This document shows, in pieces, positions 23,558-31,507 of a stretch of DNA of 64,000 nucleotides. The position numbers and the translations under genes are program-made. The notes below the pieces were generated by a model, which saw nothing but the letters and a program-made list of their open reading frames with translations, ran no database searches and was not told the origin of the DNA. The DNA is from Streptomyces globosus (GTDB taxonomy: Bacteria; Actinomycetota; Actinomycetes; Streptomycetales; Streptomycetaceae). The stretch is from NCBI RefSeq assembly GCF_003325375.1, contig NZ_CP030862.1, forward strand, positions 4,958,501 through 5,022,500, in the 5' to 3' direction. Each line of letters opens with the position of its first letter. Position 1 is the first letter of the stretch.

Positions 23558-25018
23558 CTACTTCTTCTTGTGCTGGCCGCCGCGCTTCTCCCGCACCCGC
23601 ACCGAGATGTGGATCGGGGTGCCCTCGAAGCCGAACTCCTCGCGCAGACGGCGCTCGATGAACCGGCGGTAGCCGTGCTCCAGGAAGCCGGAGGCGAAGA
23701 GGACGAACCGCGGCGGCTTGCTGCCCGCCTGGGTGCCGAACAGGATGCGGGGCTGCTTGCCTCCGCGGATCGGGTGCGGGTGCGCGGCGACGAGCTCGCC
23801 GAGGAAGGCGTTCAGCCGGCCCGTCGGGACGCGGGTCTCCCAGCCGGCCAGCGCGGTCTCGATCGCCGGGACCAGCTTCTCCATGTGGCGGCCGGTCTTC
23901 GCCGAGACGTTGACCCGGGGCGCCCAGGCGACCTGCTGCATCTCGGTCTCGATCTCGCGCTCGAGGTAGTAGCGGCGCTCTTCGTCGAGCTCGTCCCACT
24001 TGTTGTAGGCGACGACGACGGCGCGGCCCGCGTCGACCGCCATGGTGATGATGCGCTGGTCCTGGACGCTGATGTTCTCGGTCGCGTCGATCAGGATGAC
24101 CGCGACCTCCGCCTTCTCGACGGCGGCGGCCGTGCGCAGCGAGGCGTAGTAGTCGGCGCCCTGCTGGAGGTGGACGCGCTTGCGGATGCCGGCGGTGTCG
24201 ACGAACTTCCAGGTGACTCCGCCGAGTTCGATGAGCTCGTCGACCGGGTCGCGGGTGGTGCCGGCCAGTTCGTTGACGACGACCCGCTCCTCCCGGGCGA
24301 CCTTGTTCAGCAGGGAGGACTTGCCGACGTTGGGGCGGCCGATGAGCGCGATGCGGCGCGGCCCGCCGACCTGCCCGCCGCCGAAGGACTGCGCCGGGGC
24401 CTCCGGCAGCGCCTCCAGGACGGCGTCGAGGAGGTCGCCGGTGCCGCGGCCGTGCAGCGAGGACACCGGGTAGGGCATGCCCAGGCCGAGGGACCACAGC
24501 ATCGCCGCGTCGGCCTCGCCGCTCTGGCCGTCGACCTTGTTGGCGCACAGCACGACGGGCTTGCCGGCGCGGCGCAGCAGCTTGACGACGGCCTCGTCGC
24601 TGTCGGTGGCGCCGACCTTGGAGTCGACGACGAAGACGACGGCGTCGGCGGTCTCGATGGCGTACTCGGCCTGCGCGGCGACCGAGGCGTCGATGCCGAG
24701 GACGTCCTGCTCCCAGCCGCCGGTGTCGACGACCTTGAAGCGGCGGCCCGCCCACTCGGCCTCGTAGGTGACGCGGTCGCGGGTGACGCCCGGCTTGTCC
24801 TCGACGACGGCCTCGCGGCGGCCGATGATGCGGTTCACCAGGGTCGACTTGCCGACGTTGGGCCGGCCGACGACGGCGAGGACGGGCAGCGGGCCGTGGC
24901 CCGCCTCCTCGATGGCGCCCTCGACCTCTTCCGGGTCGAAGCCTTCCTCCGCGGCGAGCTCCATGAACTCCGCGTACTCGGCGTCGCCGAGCGCTCCGTG
25001 GTCGTGCTGGTCGTTCAT
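23558..25018 (-). CDS. der: Ribosome-assembly GTPase Der (EngA)
   Basis: A 486-residue protein with two consecutive GTPase domains, unique to Der. G1 motifs are GRPNVGKST (~52-60) and GRPNVGKSS (~227-235); G3 motifs are DTGGWE and DTAGI; G4 motifs are NKVD and NKWD. A KH-like C-terminal domain (FVLFASGFLEHGYRRFIERRLREEFGF) ends in a basic GGQHKKK tail. The ~45 acidic N-terminal residues are an actinobacterial extension. Der acts in 50S subunit maturation. It is the last gene of tyrA-cmk-plsC-der. Confidence 0.97.
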   Translation of the reverse strand: MNDQHDHGALGDAEYAEFMELAAEEGFDPEEVEGAIEEAGHGPLPVLAVVGRPNVGKSTLVNRIIGRREAVVEDKPGVTRDRVTYEAEWAGRRFKVVDTGGWEQDVLGIDASVAAQAEYAIETADAVVFVVDSKVGATDSDEAVVKLLRRAGKPVVLCANKVDGQSGEADAAMLWSLGLGMPYPVSSLHGRGTGDLLDAVLEALPEAPAQSFGGGQVGGPRRIALIGRPNVGKSSLLNKVAREERVVVNELAGTTRDPVDELIELGGVTWKFVDTAGIRKRVHLQQGADYYASLRTAAAVEKAEVAVILIDATENISVQDQRIITMAVDAGRAVVVAYNKWDELDEERRYYLEREIETEMQQVAWAPRVNVSAKTGRHMEKLVPAIETALAGWETRVPTGRLNAFLGELVAAHPHPIRGGKQPRILFGTQAGSKPPRFVLFASGFLEHGYRRFIERRLREEFGFEGTPIHISVRVREKRGGQHKKK

Positions 25019-25127
25019 GAAGTCCGTTCCTCGTCGTTCGTGGTGGTCGGTGGCGGCCGCGCGGGGTTCCGCGCCGGCGCCACTACTGGGTCAAGTCTCG
25101 CTCAGCGCCGGCCGGGGCGCCCGGCGC

Positions 25128-25775
25128 TCAGCGCCCGGTCAGGCGCCTGGCGTCCGCGAGGTGGGCCGTGAGTCTGCTCTGGATGCGCACGGTGGCCTCG
25201 TCCAGGGCGGTGCGGGTGCGGCGGCCGGTGCCGTCGCCCGCGTCGAAGGGGGAGCCGAAGACGATGTCGACGCGGCTCTTGAACGGGGGCAGGCCGCGTA
25301 TCAGCCGGCCGGGGCGGTCGGTGCTGCCGAGGACGGCCACCGGGACGACCGGCGCCCCGCTGCGGACGGCGAAGTACGCGAGCCCGGCGCGCAGCGAAGC
25401 GAAGTCGCCCTCGCCGCGGGTGCCCTCGGGGAAGATGCCGAGCGCGCCGCCGTTGTCGAGCACGGCGAGGGCCTTGGTGACGGCGGTGCGGTCGGTTCCC
25501 CGGCGGTCGACGGGGACCTGGCCGATGCCCTCCAGGAAGGTCCCGAGCGGGCCGACGTACGCCTCCTTCTTGACGAGGAAGTGCAGCGGGCGCGGCGCGG
25601 TGCCCATGACCATGGGCCCGTCGATGTTGTGGGCGTGGTTCACGGCGAGGATGACGGGACCGGAGGCGGGCACGCGCCAGGCCCCCAGTACGCGCGGCTT
25701 CCACAGCCCGTACATGAGCCCGATGCCGATCCGCCGGCCGACCGCCGCACCCTTCGGGGAGGGCGTCCGGGTCAC
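25128..25775 (-). CDS. 1-acyl-sn-glycerol-3-phosphate acyltransferase family
   Basis: A 215-residue PlsC-type acyltransferase. GTG at 25775 overlaps the cmk stop as GTGA, indicating translational coupling. The catalytic HX4D motif is NHAHNID, and the glycerophosphate-binding motif is FPEGTRGEGD. It would acylate lysophosphatidate or another lysolipid at the membrane. The cmk-plsC-der order is retained in related Streptomyces. Confidence 0.9.
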   Translation of the reverse strand: MTRTPSPKGAAVGRRIGIGLMYGLWKPRVLGAWRVPASGPVILAVNHAHNIDGPMVMGTAPRPLHFLVKKEAYVGPLGTFLEGIGQVPVDRRGTDRTAVTKALAVLDNGGALGIFPEGTRGEGDFASLRAGLAYFAVRSGAPVVPVAVLGSTDRPGRLIRGLPPFKSRVDIVFGSPFDAGDGTGRRTRTALDEATVRIQSRLTAHLADARRLTGR

Positions 25776-26470
25776 TTGCGGCCCGCCCTCTTCTCCTCGA
25801 CCAGGGTCACCACGCACTCGATGACCTGCTCCAGGGTCAGCTCGGTGGTGTCCACCTCGACGGCGTCGGCGGCCTTCGCCAGCGGCGACGTCTTGCGGCC
25901 GGAGTCGGCGGCGTCCCGCTTGATCAGGGCCTCCTTGGTGGCCGCGACGTCCGCGGCCTCCTTGCCTCGGAGCTCGCCGCTGCGGCGGGCTGCGCGGGCC
26001 TCGGGCGAGGCGGTGAGGAAGACCTTGAGGTCGGCGTCGGGCAGGACGGTGGTGCCGATGTCCCGGCCCTCGACGACGATGCCGCCCTCGGCCGCGGCGG
26101 CGATGCTGCGCTGGAGGTCGGTGATCAGCGCGCGGACCTCGGGGACGGCGCTGACCGCGCTGACCTTGGAGGTGACCTCGCGGGTGCGGATCGGGCCGGA
26201 GGCGTCCACGCCGTCGACGGTGATCGTCGGGCCGGCCGGGTCGGTCCCGGAGACGATCGCCGGCTTGCCGGCGGCCAGGGCGACGGCGTCCGCGTCGTCG
26301 GTGTCGATCCCGTTGGTGATCATCCACCAGGTGATGGCCCGGTACTGGGCACCGGTGTCCAGGTAGCGCAGCCCGAGCTTGGCGGCCACGGCCTTGGAGG
26401 TGCTGGACTTGCCCGTGCCGGAGGGACCGTCGATGGCGACGATCACGGCGGACGGAGCTGCGGTTTCCAC
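25772..26470 (-). CDS. cmk: (d)CMP kinase
   Basis: A 232-residue P-loop kinase that makes CDP and dCDP. Walker A is GPSGTGKSS (~15-23); LRYLDTGAQYRAITWWM and GRDIGTTVLPDADLKVFLTASPEARAARR are the nucleotide and LID regions of the family. GTG at 26470 is the only reasonable start. It sits between tyrA and plsC, partly matching the cmk-der pair of M. tuberculosis (Rv1712-Rv1713). Confidence 0.96.
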   Translation of the reverse strand: METAAPSAVIVAIDGPSGTGKSSTSKAVAAKLGLRYLDTGAQYRAITWWMITNGIDTDDADAVALAAGKPAIVSGTDPAGPTITVDGVDASGPIRTREVTSKVSAVSAVPEVRALITDLQRSIAAAAEGGIVVEGRDIGTTVLPDADLKVFLTASPEARAARRSGELRGKEAADVAATKEALIKRDAADSGRKTSPLAKAADAVEVDTTELTLEQVIECVVTLVEEKRAGRK

Positions 26471-26615
26471 GGTGCGGGCACCTTCCTGGTTGCGCGTGCG
26501 TGTCAGGGCGTGCGAAAGCGCCCCTCTCCAAGGTTACCGGGCCCCGGAGCGGGCGCTGCCCGGAAGCCGCCGCGGGGGCCGCCGGGGCGGCTGCGGCCCC
26601 GGCGGCGGGCGGCGG

Positions 26616-27704
26616 TCACGGGCGGCGCAGGGCCCAGCCGCGGTCGCGCAGCTCCGCGGTGAGGGCGGCGGCGGCGCTCGGGTCGACCATGAGCTGGACG
26701 AGGCCCGCCTGCTGGCCGGTGGCGTGCTCGATCCGCACGTCCTCGATGTTGACCCCGGCCCGGCCGGCGTCGGCGAAGATCCGGGCGAGCTCGCCCGGCT
26801 GGTCGCTGATCAGGACGGCGACGGTCTCGTACGCCATCGGGGCGGCTCCGTGCTTGCCGGGGACCCGCTCGCGGCCGGCGTTGCCGCGGCGCAGCACGTC
26901 CTCGATGCCGCCGGCGCCGCCGCGCCGCTCGTCCACGTCGGCGGACTCCAGGGCGTGCAGGGCGTCGACGGTGGCCCGGAGGTCGGCGGCGATGCCGGCG
27001 AGGACCTCGGCGACGGGGCCGGGGTTGGCGGAGAGGATCTCCACCCACATGCGCGGGTCGGAGGCGGCGATGCGGGTGACGTCGCGGATGCCCTGGCCGC
27101 AGAGCCGCACGGCGGTCTCGTCGGCCTCCTCCAGGCGGGCGGCGACCATGCTCGACACGAGCTGCGGGGTGTGCGAGACGAGCGCGACCGCCCGGTCGTG
27201 GGCGTCGGCGTCCATGACGACCGGGACGGCGTTGCAGAGCGCGACGAGCTCCAGGGCGAGGTTGAGCACCTCGTGGTCGGTCTCCCGGGTGGGGGTGAGC
27301 ACCCAGGGGCGGCCCTCGAAGAGGTCGGCGGTGGCGGCGAGCGGACCGGACCGCTCCTTGCCGGCCATGGGGTGGGTGCCGATGTAGGCGGTGGTGTCCG
27401 CGCCGAGCGCGGCGAGCTCCCGGCGCGGGCCGCCCTTGACGCTGGCGACGTCCACGTAGGCGCGGGCCACGCCGCGCCCGATGGCGTCGGCGAGGGTCGC
27501 CGCGACGTGGGCGGGCGGTACGGCGACGATCGCGAGGTCGACCTTCCCCGCGGGCGGCTCGTCGGTGCCGGCGCCGAGGGAGGCGGCCGTGCGGGCCGTG
27601 TCGGGGTCGTGGTCGGCGAGGTGGACGCGGACCCCGCGGGCGGCGAGGGCGAGGGCCGCCGAGGTTCCGATCAGGCCGGTTCCGATGACGACGGCGGTTC
27701 TCAC
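26616..27704 (-). CDS. tyrA: Prephenate dehydrogenase with ACT domain
   Basis: A 362-residue TyrA that oxidises prephenate (or arogenate) to the tyrosine precursor. NAD-binding GTGLIGTS lies at ~8-15; THPMAGKERSG and SHTPQLVSSMVA are active-site segments. The C-terminal ~75 residues form an ACT domain (VAVLISDQPGELARIFADAG), the likely site of tyrosine feedback. GTG at 27704 is used. A 145-bp gap precedes cmk, so co-transcription is likely but not certain. Confidence 0.94.
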   Translation of the reverse strand: MRTAVVIGTGLIGTSAALALAARGVRVHLADHDPDTARTAASLGAGTDEPPAGKVDLAIVAVPPAHVAATLADAIGRGVARAYVDVASVKGGPRRELAALGADTTAYIGTHPMAGKERSGPLAATADLFEGRPWVLTPTRETDHEVLNLALELVALCNAVPVVMDADAHDRAVALVSHTPQLVSSMVAARLEEADETAVRLCGQGIRDVTRIAASDPRMWVEILSANPGPVAEVLAGIAADLRATVDALHALESADVDERRGGAGGIEDVLRRGNAGRERVPGKHGAAPMAYETVAVLISDQPGELARIFADAGRAGVNIEDVRIEHATGQQAGLVQLMVDPSAAAALTAELRDRGWALRRP

Positions 27705-27910
27705 GGGGCGCTCCAGGGTTGCGTGGTGTGGCGGCGGATCACTCCGGGCCAGGGTAGCCAGCGCGGGGGTGCCCGGGGTCCGGCGGCCCGGCAAGGGGCG
27801 GGCCCGGCGCGGGCTGCCGGGCCCCGAGGGGGCCCTTCCGGACCATGGCACCGCCGATGGAGGGGGCCTGCCACTCGGGGCCGGTCCGCGGCGGGGCGGC
27901 GCGGCCGGGG

Positions 27911-27916
27911 TAGAAC
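27911..27916 (+). promoter_or_regulatory. -10-like box before a leaderless-type start
   Basis: TAGAAC (5 of 6 to TANNNT-type) ends six bases before the ATG at 27923, without a ribosome site. Confidence 0.35.
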
Positions 27917-27922
27917 GTCGGC

Positions 27923-28264
27923 ATGATCTTCCACATCGTCCCGCTCGCCGACTGGTCCGCCGCGCCCGAGCTCCCGTACGCCCCTGCCTCGCTGGACGCG
28001 GAGGGCTTCGTGCACTGCTCGGCCGACCGCCCCACCGCCCTGGAGATCGCCGACCGGTACTACCGGGAGGCGGAGGGCCCGGTGCTGGCCGTTGAACTCG
28101 ACGAGCGGGCGCTGACCTCGGAGGTCCGCCGGGAGGGTGAATCGGGCGGCCGCTACCCGCACGTGCACGGGCCGCTGGAGCGGGCGGCGGTGGTCCGCGT
28201 CTGGGAGGTCGTCCTCCGGCCGGGTGCCGCACCGGAACTGGCCCCGTGGGAGCCGGGTGCCTGA
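27923..28264 (+). CDS. DUF952 domain protein
   Basis: A 113-residue protein that is a single DUF952 domain: IFHIVPLADW, EGFVHCSADRPTALEIADRYY, a long GPVLAVELDERALTSEVRRE strand region, and YPHVHGPLERAAVVRVWEV. The conserved HC and H residues suggest a ligand pocket related to the glutathione-transferase/ART-like folds reported for this family, but the biochemical role is unknown. First plus-strand gene of the accessory island 27.9-29.6 kb. Confidence 0.85.
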   Translation: MIFHIVPLADWSAAPELPYAPASLDAEGFVHCSADRPTALEIADRYYREAEGPVLAVELDERALTSEVRREGESGGRYPHVHGPLERAAVVRVWEVVLRPGAAPELAPWEPGA

Positions 28265-28349
28265 CGGGCGGCGCGGCGGAGCACCGCCCGGGGCCCGGCT
28301 CGCGCAAGGATGCTCTTCGCCGGTCCCGGCCCAGACGAGGAGGAGCCCC

Positions 28350-28808
28350 ATGAGCGATCCCCTGCCCACCGCCCGACGCACCGTCCTGGCGGCGGGGGCC
28401 GCCGCCCTGGCAGGCGGCGCGGTGGCCGGCTGCGGCGGGGAGGAGGAGCCCTCGCCGATCCCGGAGAGCGCGACCCCCGGCACGTCCGGCCCGCAGGCTG
28501 CGGCCCCGAGCGAGAGCGCCGGGACGGCGCTGCTGAAGACGTCGGAGGTGCCGGTGGGCGGCGGCACGGTGCTGAAGGACCGGAAGCTGGTGGTGACCCA
28601 GCCGACGGCGGGGACGTTCAAGTGCTTCTCGGCGGTGTGCACGCACCAGGGCTGCCTGGTGAACAAGGTGGCCGCCGGCACCATCGACTGCCCCTGCCAC
28701 GGCAGCCGGTTCGCCATCGCCGACGGCGCGGTCGTGAAGGGCCCGGCGACCCGCCCCCTCCCGGAGGCGGGGATCACGGTCTCGGGCGGCCAGGTGTCCC
28801 TGGCGTAG
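28350..28808 (+). CDS. Rieske (2Fe-2S) lipoprotein, Tat-type
   Basis: A 152-residue exported electron carrier. GAGGAGGAG precedes ATG 28350. A twin-arginine signal (RR at 9-10, then an Ala-rich core) ends in a lipobox with Cys28 (AVAGC). The Rieske cluster ligands are Cys97 and His99 in CTHQGC and Cys114 and His117 in CPCHGS; Cys102 and Cys116 would form the usual disulfide. It is one of the small anchored Rieske proteins of Streptomyces, separate from the cytochrome bc complex. The partner enzyme is unknown; none is encoded beside it. Confidence 0.9.
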   Translation: MSDPLPTARRTVLAAGAAALAGGAVAGCGGEEEPSPIPESATPGTSGPQAAAPSESAGTALLKTSEVPVGGGTVLKDRKLVVTQPTAGTFKCFSAVCTHQGCLVNKVAAGTIDCPCHGSRFAIADGAVVKGPATRPLPEAGITVSGGQVSLA

Positions 28809-28864
28809 CGGGGTGACGGGGCGGGGCGGCGCAAATCCCGTCGACCGGGGCCCGCCTCCGCGCC

Positions 28865-28870
28865 TACCCT
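28865..28870 (+). promoter_or_regulatory. -10 box of a probable leaderless transcript
   Basis: TACCCT (TANNNT) ends six bases before the ATG at 28877; no ribosome site. Confidence 0.45.
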
Positions 28871-28876
28871 CCGGGG

Positions 28877-29602
28877 ATGACCGGACAGACCACTCCGTCG
28901 GGCGCGACCGCCGCGTCCGGCCGGCACGCCCTGGTGCGCGACCACACGGTCTACGCGTGCGTCATGGGCTCGCGGGCGTTCGGCCTGGCGACCGGGTCGA
29001 GCGACACCGACCGGCGGGGCGTCTACCTGGCCCCGACCGCGCTGTTCTGGCGCTTCGAGAAGCCGCCGACGCACGTGGAGGGCCCCCGGGAGGAGGAGTT
29101 CTCCTGGGAGCTGGAGCGCTTCTGCGAACTCGCGCTGCGCAGCAACCCGAACATCCTGGAGTGCCTGCACTCGCCGCTGGTCGAGCGGCTGACCCCGGTG
29201 GGGGAGGAACTCCTCGCCCTGCGCGGGGCGTTCCTCTCCCGACGGGTGCACGCCTCGTTCACCCGCTACGCGAAGGCCCAGCACGGCAGGCTCCTGGCCG
29301 GCGTACGGCTGCACGGCGCGCCGCGCTGGAAGCAGGCGATGCACCTGCTGCGGCTGCTGCTGTCCTGCCGCGACATGCTCCGCACGGGCCGCCTGGACAT
29401 CGACGCGACCCCGTACCGCGACCGCCTGCTGGCGGTGAAGCGGGGCGAGCTGTCCTGGGCGGAGATCGACGCCTGGGCCTCCCGCCTGTCGGACGAGTCG
29501 GACGCGGCCCTCGCCCGCTCGCCCCTCCCGGCCGCCCCGGACGCGGCGGCGGTGGAGTCCTTCCTCCACCGTGCCCGCCGTACGAGCGCCGCGTCGGCGT
29601 AG
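28877..29602 (+). CDS. Stand-alone nucleotidyltransferase (RlaP/PF10127-like)
   Basis: A 241-residue pol-beta superfamily enzyme. The diagnostic block is GSRAFGLATGSSDTDRRGVY: GS at 31-32 and metal acids Asp43 and Asp45. The family is the YcgL/RlaP type, proposed to act in RNA end modification or repair; the acceptor is unknown. A basic helical region follows (HASFTRYAKAQHGRLL, RWKQAMHLLRLL). Its 3' end is 3 bp from the convergent ADP-ribosylglycohydrolase gene, with no terminator between. Confidence 0.82.
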   Translation: MTGQTTPSGATAASGRHALVRDHTVYACVMGSRAFGLATGSSDTDRRGVYLAPTALFWRFEKPPTHVEGPREEEFSWELERFCELALRSNPNILECLHSPLVERLTPVGEELLALRGAFLSRRVHASFTRYAKAQHGRLLAGVRLHGAPRWKQAMHLLRLLLSCRDMLRTGRLDIDATPYRDRLLAVKRGELSWAEIDAWASRLSDESDAALARSPLPAAPDAAAVESFLHRARRTSAASA

Positions 29603-29605
29603 CGC

Positions 29606-30628
29606 TCAGGCGTTCCAGAGGGCGGCGAAGGCGTCGAGCTCCTCGCGGTATTCGATGCGGGTCGTCCAGTCGTCCGGCCAGGCCGCCGCGCCCAGGTGGG
29701 CGCCTGCGAAGGCGCCGGCCAGGCAGGCCAGGGAGTCGGAGTCGCCGGAGGTGCAGGCGGCGCGGCGCAGGGCCGTCAGGGGTTCGTCCGGGAAGAGCAG
29801 GAAGCACTGGAGGGCCGTGGCGAGGGCTTCCTCCGCGATCCAGCCCTCGCCGGTGGTCAGGCAGGGGTCCGTCTCCGGGGACGGGGACCTCAGGGCGGCC
29901 GCCAGCCGGTCCAGGGCGGCCAGGCAGTCGTCCCAGCCGCGGGCGATGAAGGACTGCGGGCTCGCGTCGCAGGCCGTCCGCATCCAGAGGTCGCCGAGCC
30001 AGCGCCCGTGGTAGCGGGTGCGGTTGTCCAGGGCGTACGAGCGCAGCAGCCCGACCAGGCCGGTGACCTCGGCCCCGTTGGCGAGCAGCCACACCGCGCG
30101 GGCCGTCAGGTCCGAGGCGGCGAGGGCGGTGGGGTGGCCGTGGGTGAGGGCCGACTGGAGCTGGGCGGCGCCGGCCCGCTCCTCCTCCGTCCAGCCGGGG
30201 ACGAGGCCGACGGGGGCCACGCGCATGTTCGCGCCGCAGCCCTTGGAGCCGGTCTGGCTGGCGTCGCGCCAGTCCCGCGCGGGGTCGGTGAGGAGGCTGC
30301 ACGCCCGCAGGCAGGTGTTGCCGGGGGCGCGGTTGTTCTCCGGGGACCGGTACCAGGCCGTGAACTCCTCGCGGACGGGTCCGGCGAGGCCCTCCGGGGT
30401 CAGCGGGCCGCGGTCGGCCGCGGTGCGCATGCCGCGGGCGAGCGCGAGGGTCATCTGGGTGTCGTCCGTGACGATCGCCGGGCGGGGCAGCCGCATCTGC
30501 CGCCAGGGGCCGGTCTTCGCGAGGATCGCCGGGACGTCGTTGAACTCGGTGGGGAAGCCCAGGGCGTCGCCGAGGGCCAGGCCGAACAGGGATCCGGCCG
30601 CCGCGCGCTTCGTCGCCGTCGTCGTCAT
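29606..30628 (-). CDS. ADP-ribosylglycohydrolase family protein
   Basis: A 340-residue enzyme of the DraG/ARH fold. Metal-binding motifs are FGLALGDALGFPTEF near the start, VTDDTQMTLALARGM (~52-66) and SGDSDSLACLAGAFAGA near the C-terminus, equivalent to the GDTDT motif. Such enzymes remove ADP-ribose from proteins, nucleic acids or small molecules. ATG at 30628 overlaps the upstream Nudix-regulator stop as ATGA, so the two are one translational unit. Natural substrate unknown. Confidence 0.9.
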   Translation of the reverse strand: MTTTATKRAAAGSLFGLALGDALGFPTEFNDVPAILAKTGPWRQMRLPRPAIVTDDTQMTLALARGMRTAADRGPLTPEGLAGPVREEFTAWYRSPENNRAPGNTCLRACSLLTDPARDWRDASQTGSKGCGANMRVAPVGLVPGWTEEERAGAAQLQSALTHGHPTALAASDLTARAVWLLANGAEVTGLVGLLRSYALDNRTRYHGRWLGDLWMRTACDASPQSFIARGWDDCLAALDRLAAALRSPSPETDPCLTTGEGWIAEEALATALQCFLLFPDEPLTALRRAACTSGDSDSLACLAGAFAGAHLGAAAWPDDWTTRIEYREELDAFAALWNA

Positions 30629-31362
30629 GTCTTCGGGGTTCCTTCCGGGGGCGTGGGGCGGAGCAGCGGGGGGTGCAGGGCGGTGGCGGGGCCGGCCCGG
30701 TAGAGCGCGGCCGGTTTGCCGCGGCCTCCGGTGAGCCGGGCGGCGCCGGGCACCGCTTCGACGAAGCCGGGGGTGGCGAGCACCTTGCGGCGGAAGTTGG
30801 GCCGGTCCAGGGCCGTGCCCCAGACCGTCTCGTAGACGGCCCGGAGCTCGCCGAGGGTGAACTCGGGCGGGCAGAAGGCGGTGGCCAGGCAGGTGTACTC
30901 CAGCTTGGCGCCGATCCGGGAGCGGGCGTCGGCGAGGATCGCCGCGTGGTCGAAGGCGAGCGGGCCGGCCTCCCCGACCGCCGTCCACCGGGCGCGGTCC
31001 GCGTCGCCGCCGCCCTCCGCGGCCGGCTCGGGCATGTCGGGGACGAGCGCGGCGAAGGCCACCGACACCACCCGCATCCGGGGGTCGCGGTCCGGTTCGC
31101 TGTACGTGCGCAGCTGCTCCAGGTGGAGCGCGGCGACGACCGGCTCGGGCAGCCCGGTCTCCTCGGCGAGTTCGCGGCGGGCCGCCTGCTCCGCGGACTC
31201 GCGGGGCAGGACGAAGCCGCCGGGCAGCGCCCAGGCGCCTGCGTACGGGTCCTGGCCGCGCCGGATCAGCAGGACGTGGAGCGCGCCGGCGCGGACGGTG
31301 AAGACGGCGAGGTCAACCGTGACCGCGAACGGCGCGAAGGCGCGCGGGTCGTAGTCCGCCAT
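30625..31362 (-). CDS. NrtR-like Nudix transcriptional regulator
   Basis: A 245-residue protein with a Nudix domain (~12-150) and a C-terminal winged-helix region (TLGELRAVYETVWGTALDRPNFRRKVL), the layout of NrtR, a repressor that senses ADP-ribose or related NAD metabolites. The Nudix box is intact (G49, E55, R63-E64, E67-E68, G70), so hydrolysis may be kept, unlike many NrtR proteins. ATG at 31362 has GGGGAGG upstream. A 17-bp palindrome lies over its probable -10. It is coupled to the ADP-ribosylglycohydrolase gene. A plain ADP-ribose/NADH hydrolase is the alternative. Confidence 0.85.
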   Translation of the reverse strand: MADYDPRAFAPFAVTVDLAVFTVRAGALHVLLIRRGQDPYAGAWALPGGFVLPRESAEQAARRELAEETGLPEPVVAALHLEQLRTYSEPDRDPRMRVVSVAFAALVPDMPEPAAEGGGDADRARWTAVGEAGPLAFDHAAILADARSRIGAKLEYTCLATAFCPPEFTLGELRAVYETVWGTALDRPNFRRKVLATPGFVEAVPGAARLTGGRGKPAALYRAGPATALHPPLLRPTPPEGTPKT

Positions 31363-31390
31363 GGCGGCACCGCCTCCCCTCGTTCCCTTA

Positions 31391-31407
31391 AGAGTCATTC
31401 TGACTAT
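31391..31407. promoter_or_regulatory. Palindromic operator over the Nudix-regulator promoter
   Basis: AGAGTCA-TTC-TGACTAT is a 7-3-7 palindrome with one mismatch and a perfect AGTCA/TGACT core. On the minus strand TATAGT overlaps it and serves as a -10, with TTGCCC 18 bp upstream as -35. Binding here would block polymerase. It starts 29 bp before the gene. Confidence 0.6.
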
Positions 31408-31436
31408 AAACAGGGCGGGGTGCGCCGGGCAAGCAG

Positions 31437-31472
31437 AAAGCCCGCAGTGCCGTGCGGGGCACTGCGGGCTTT
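31437..31472 (-). terminator. Terminator of the segregation/rluB operon
   Basis: Arms 31437-31451 and 31458-31472 make a 15-bp perfect stem with a 6-nt loop, about 35 bp after the rluB stop. Confidence 0.8.
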
Positions 31473-31507
31473 GCGTGCGGAGGCGGAGCGGGCCGGCCGC
31501 GGCCGTC

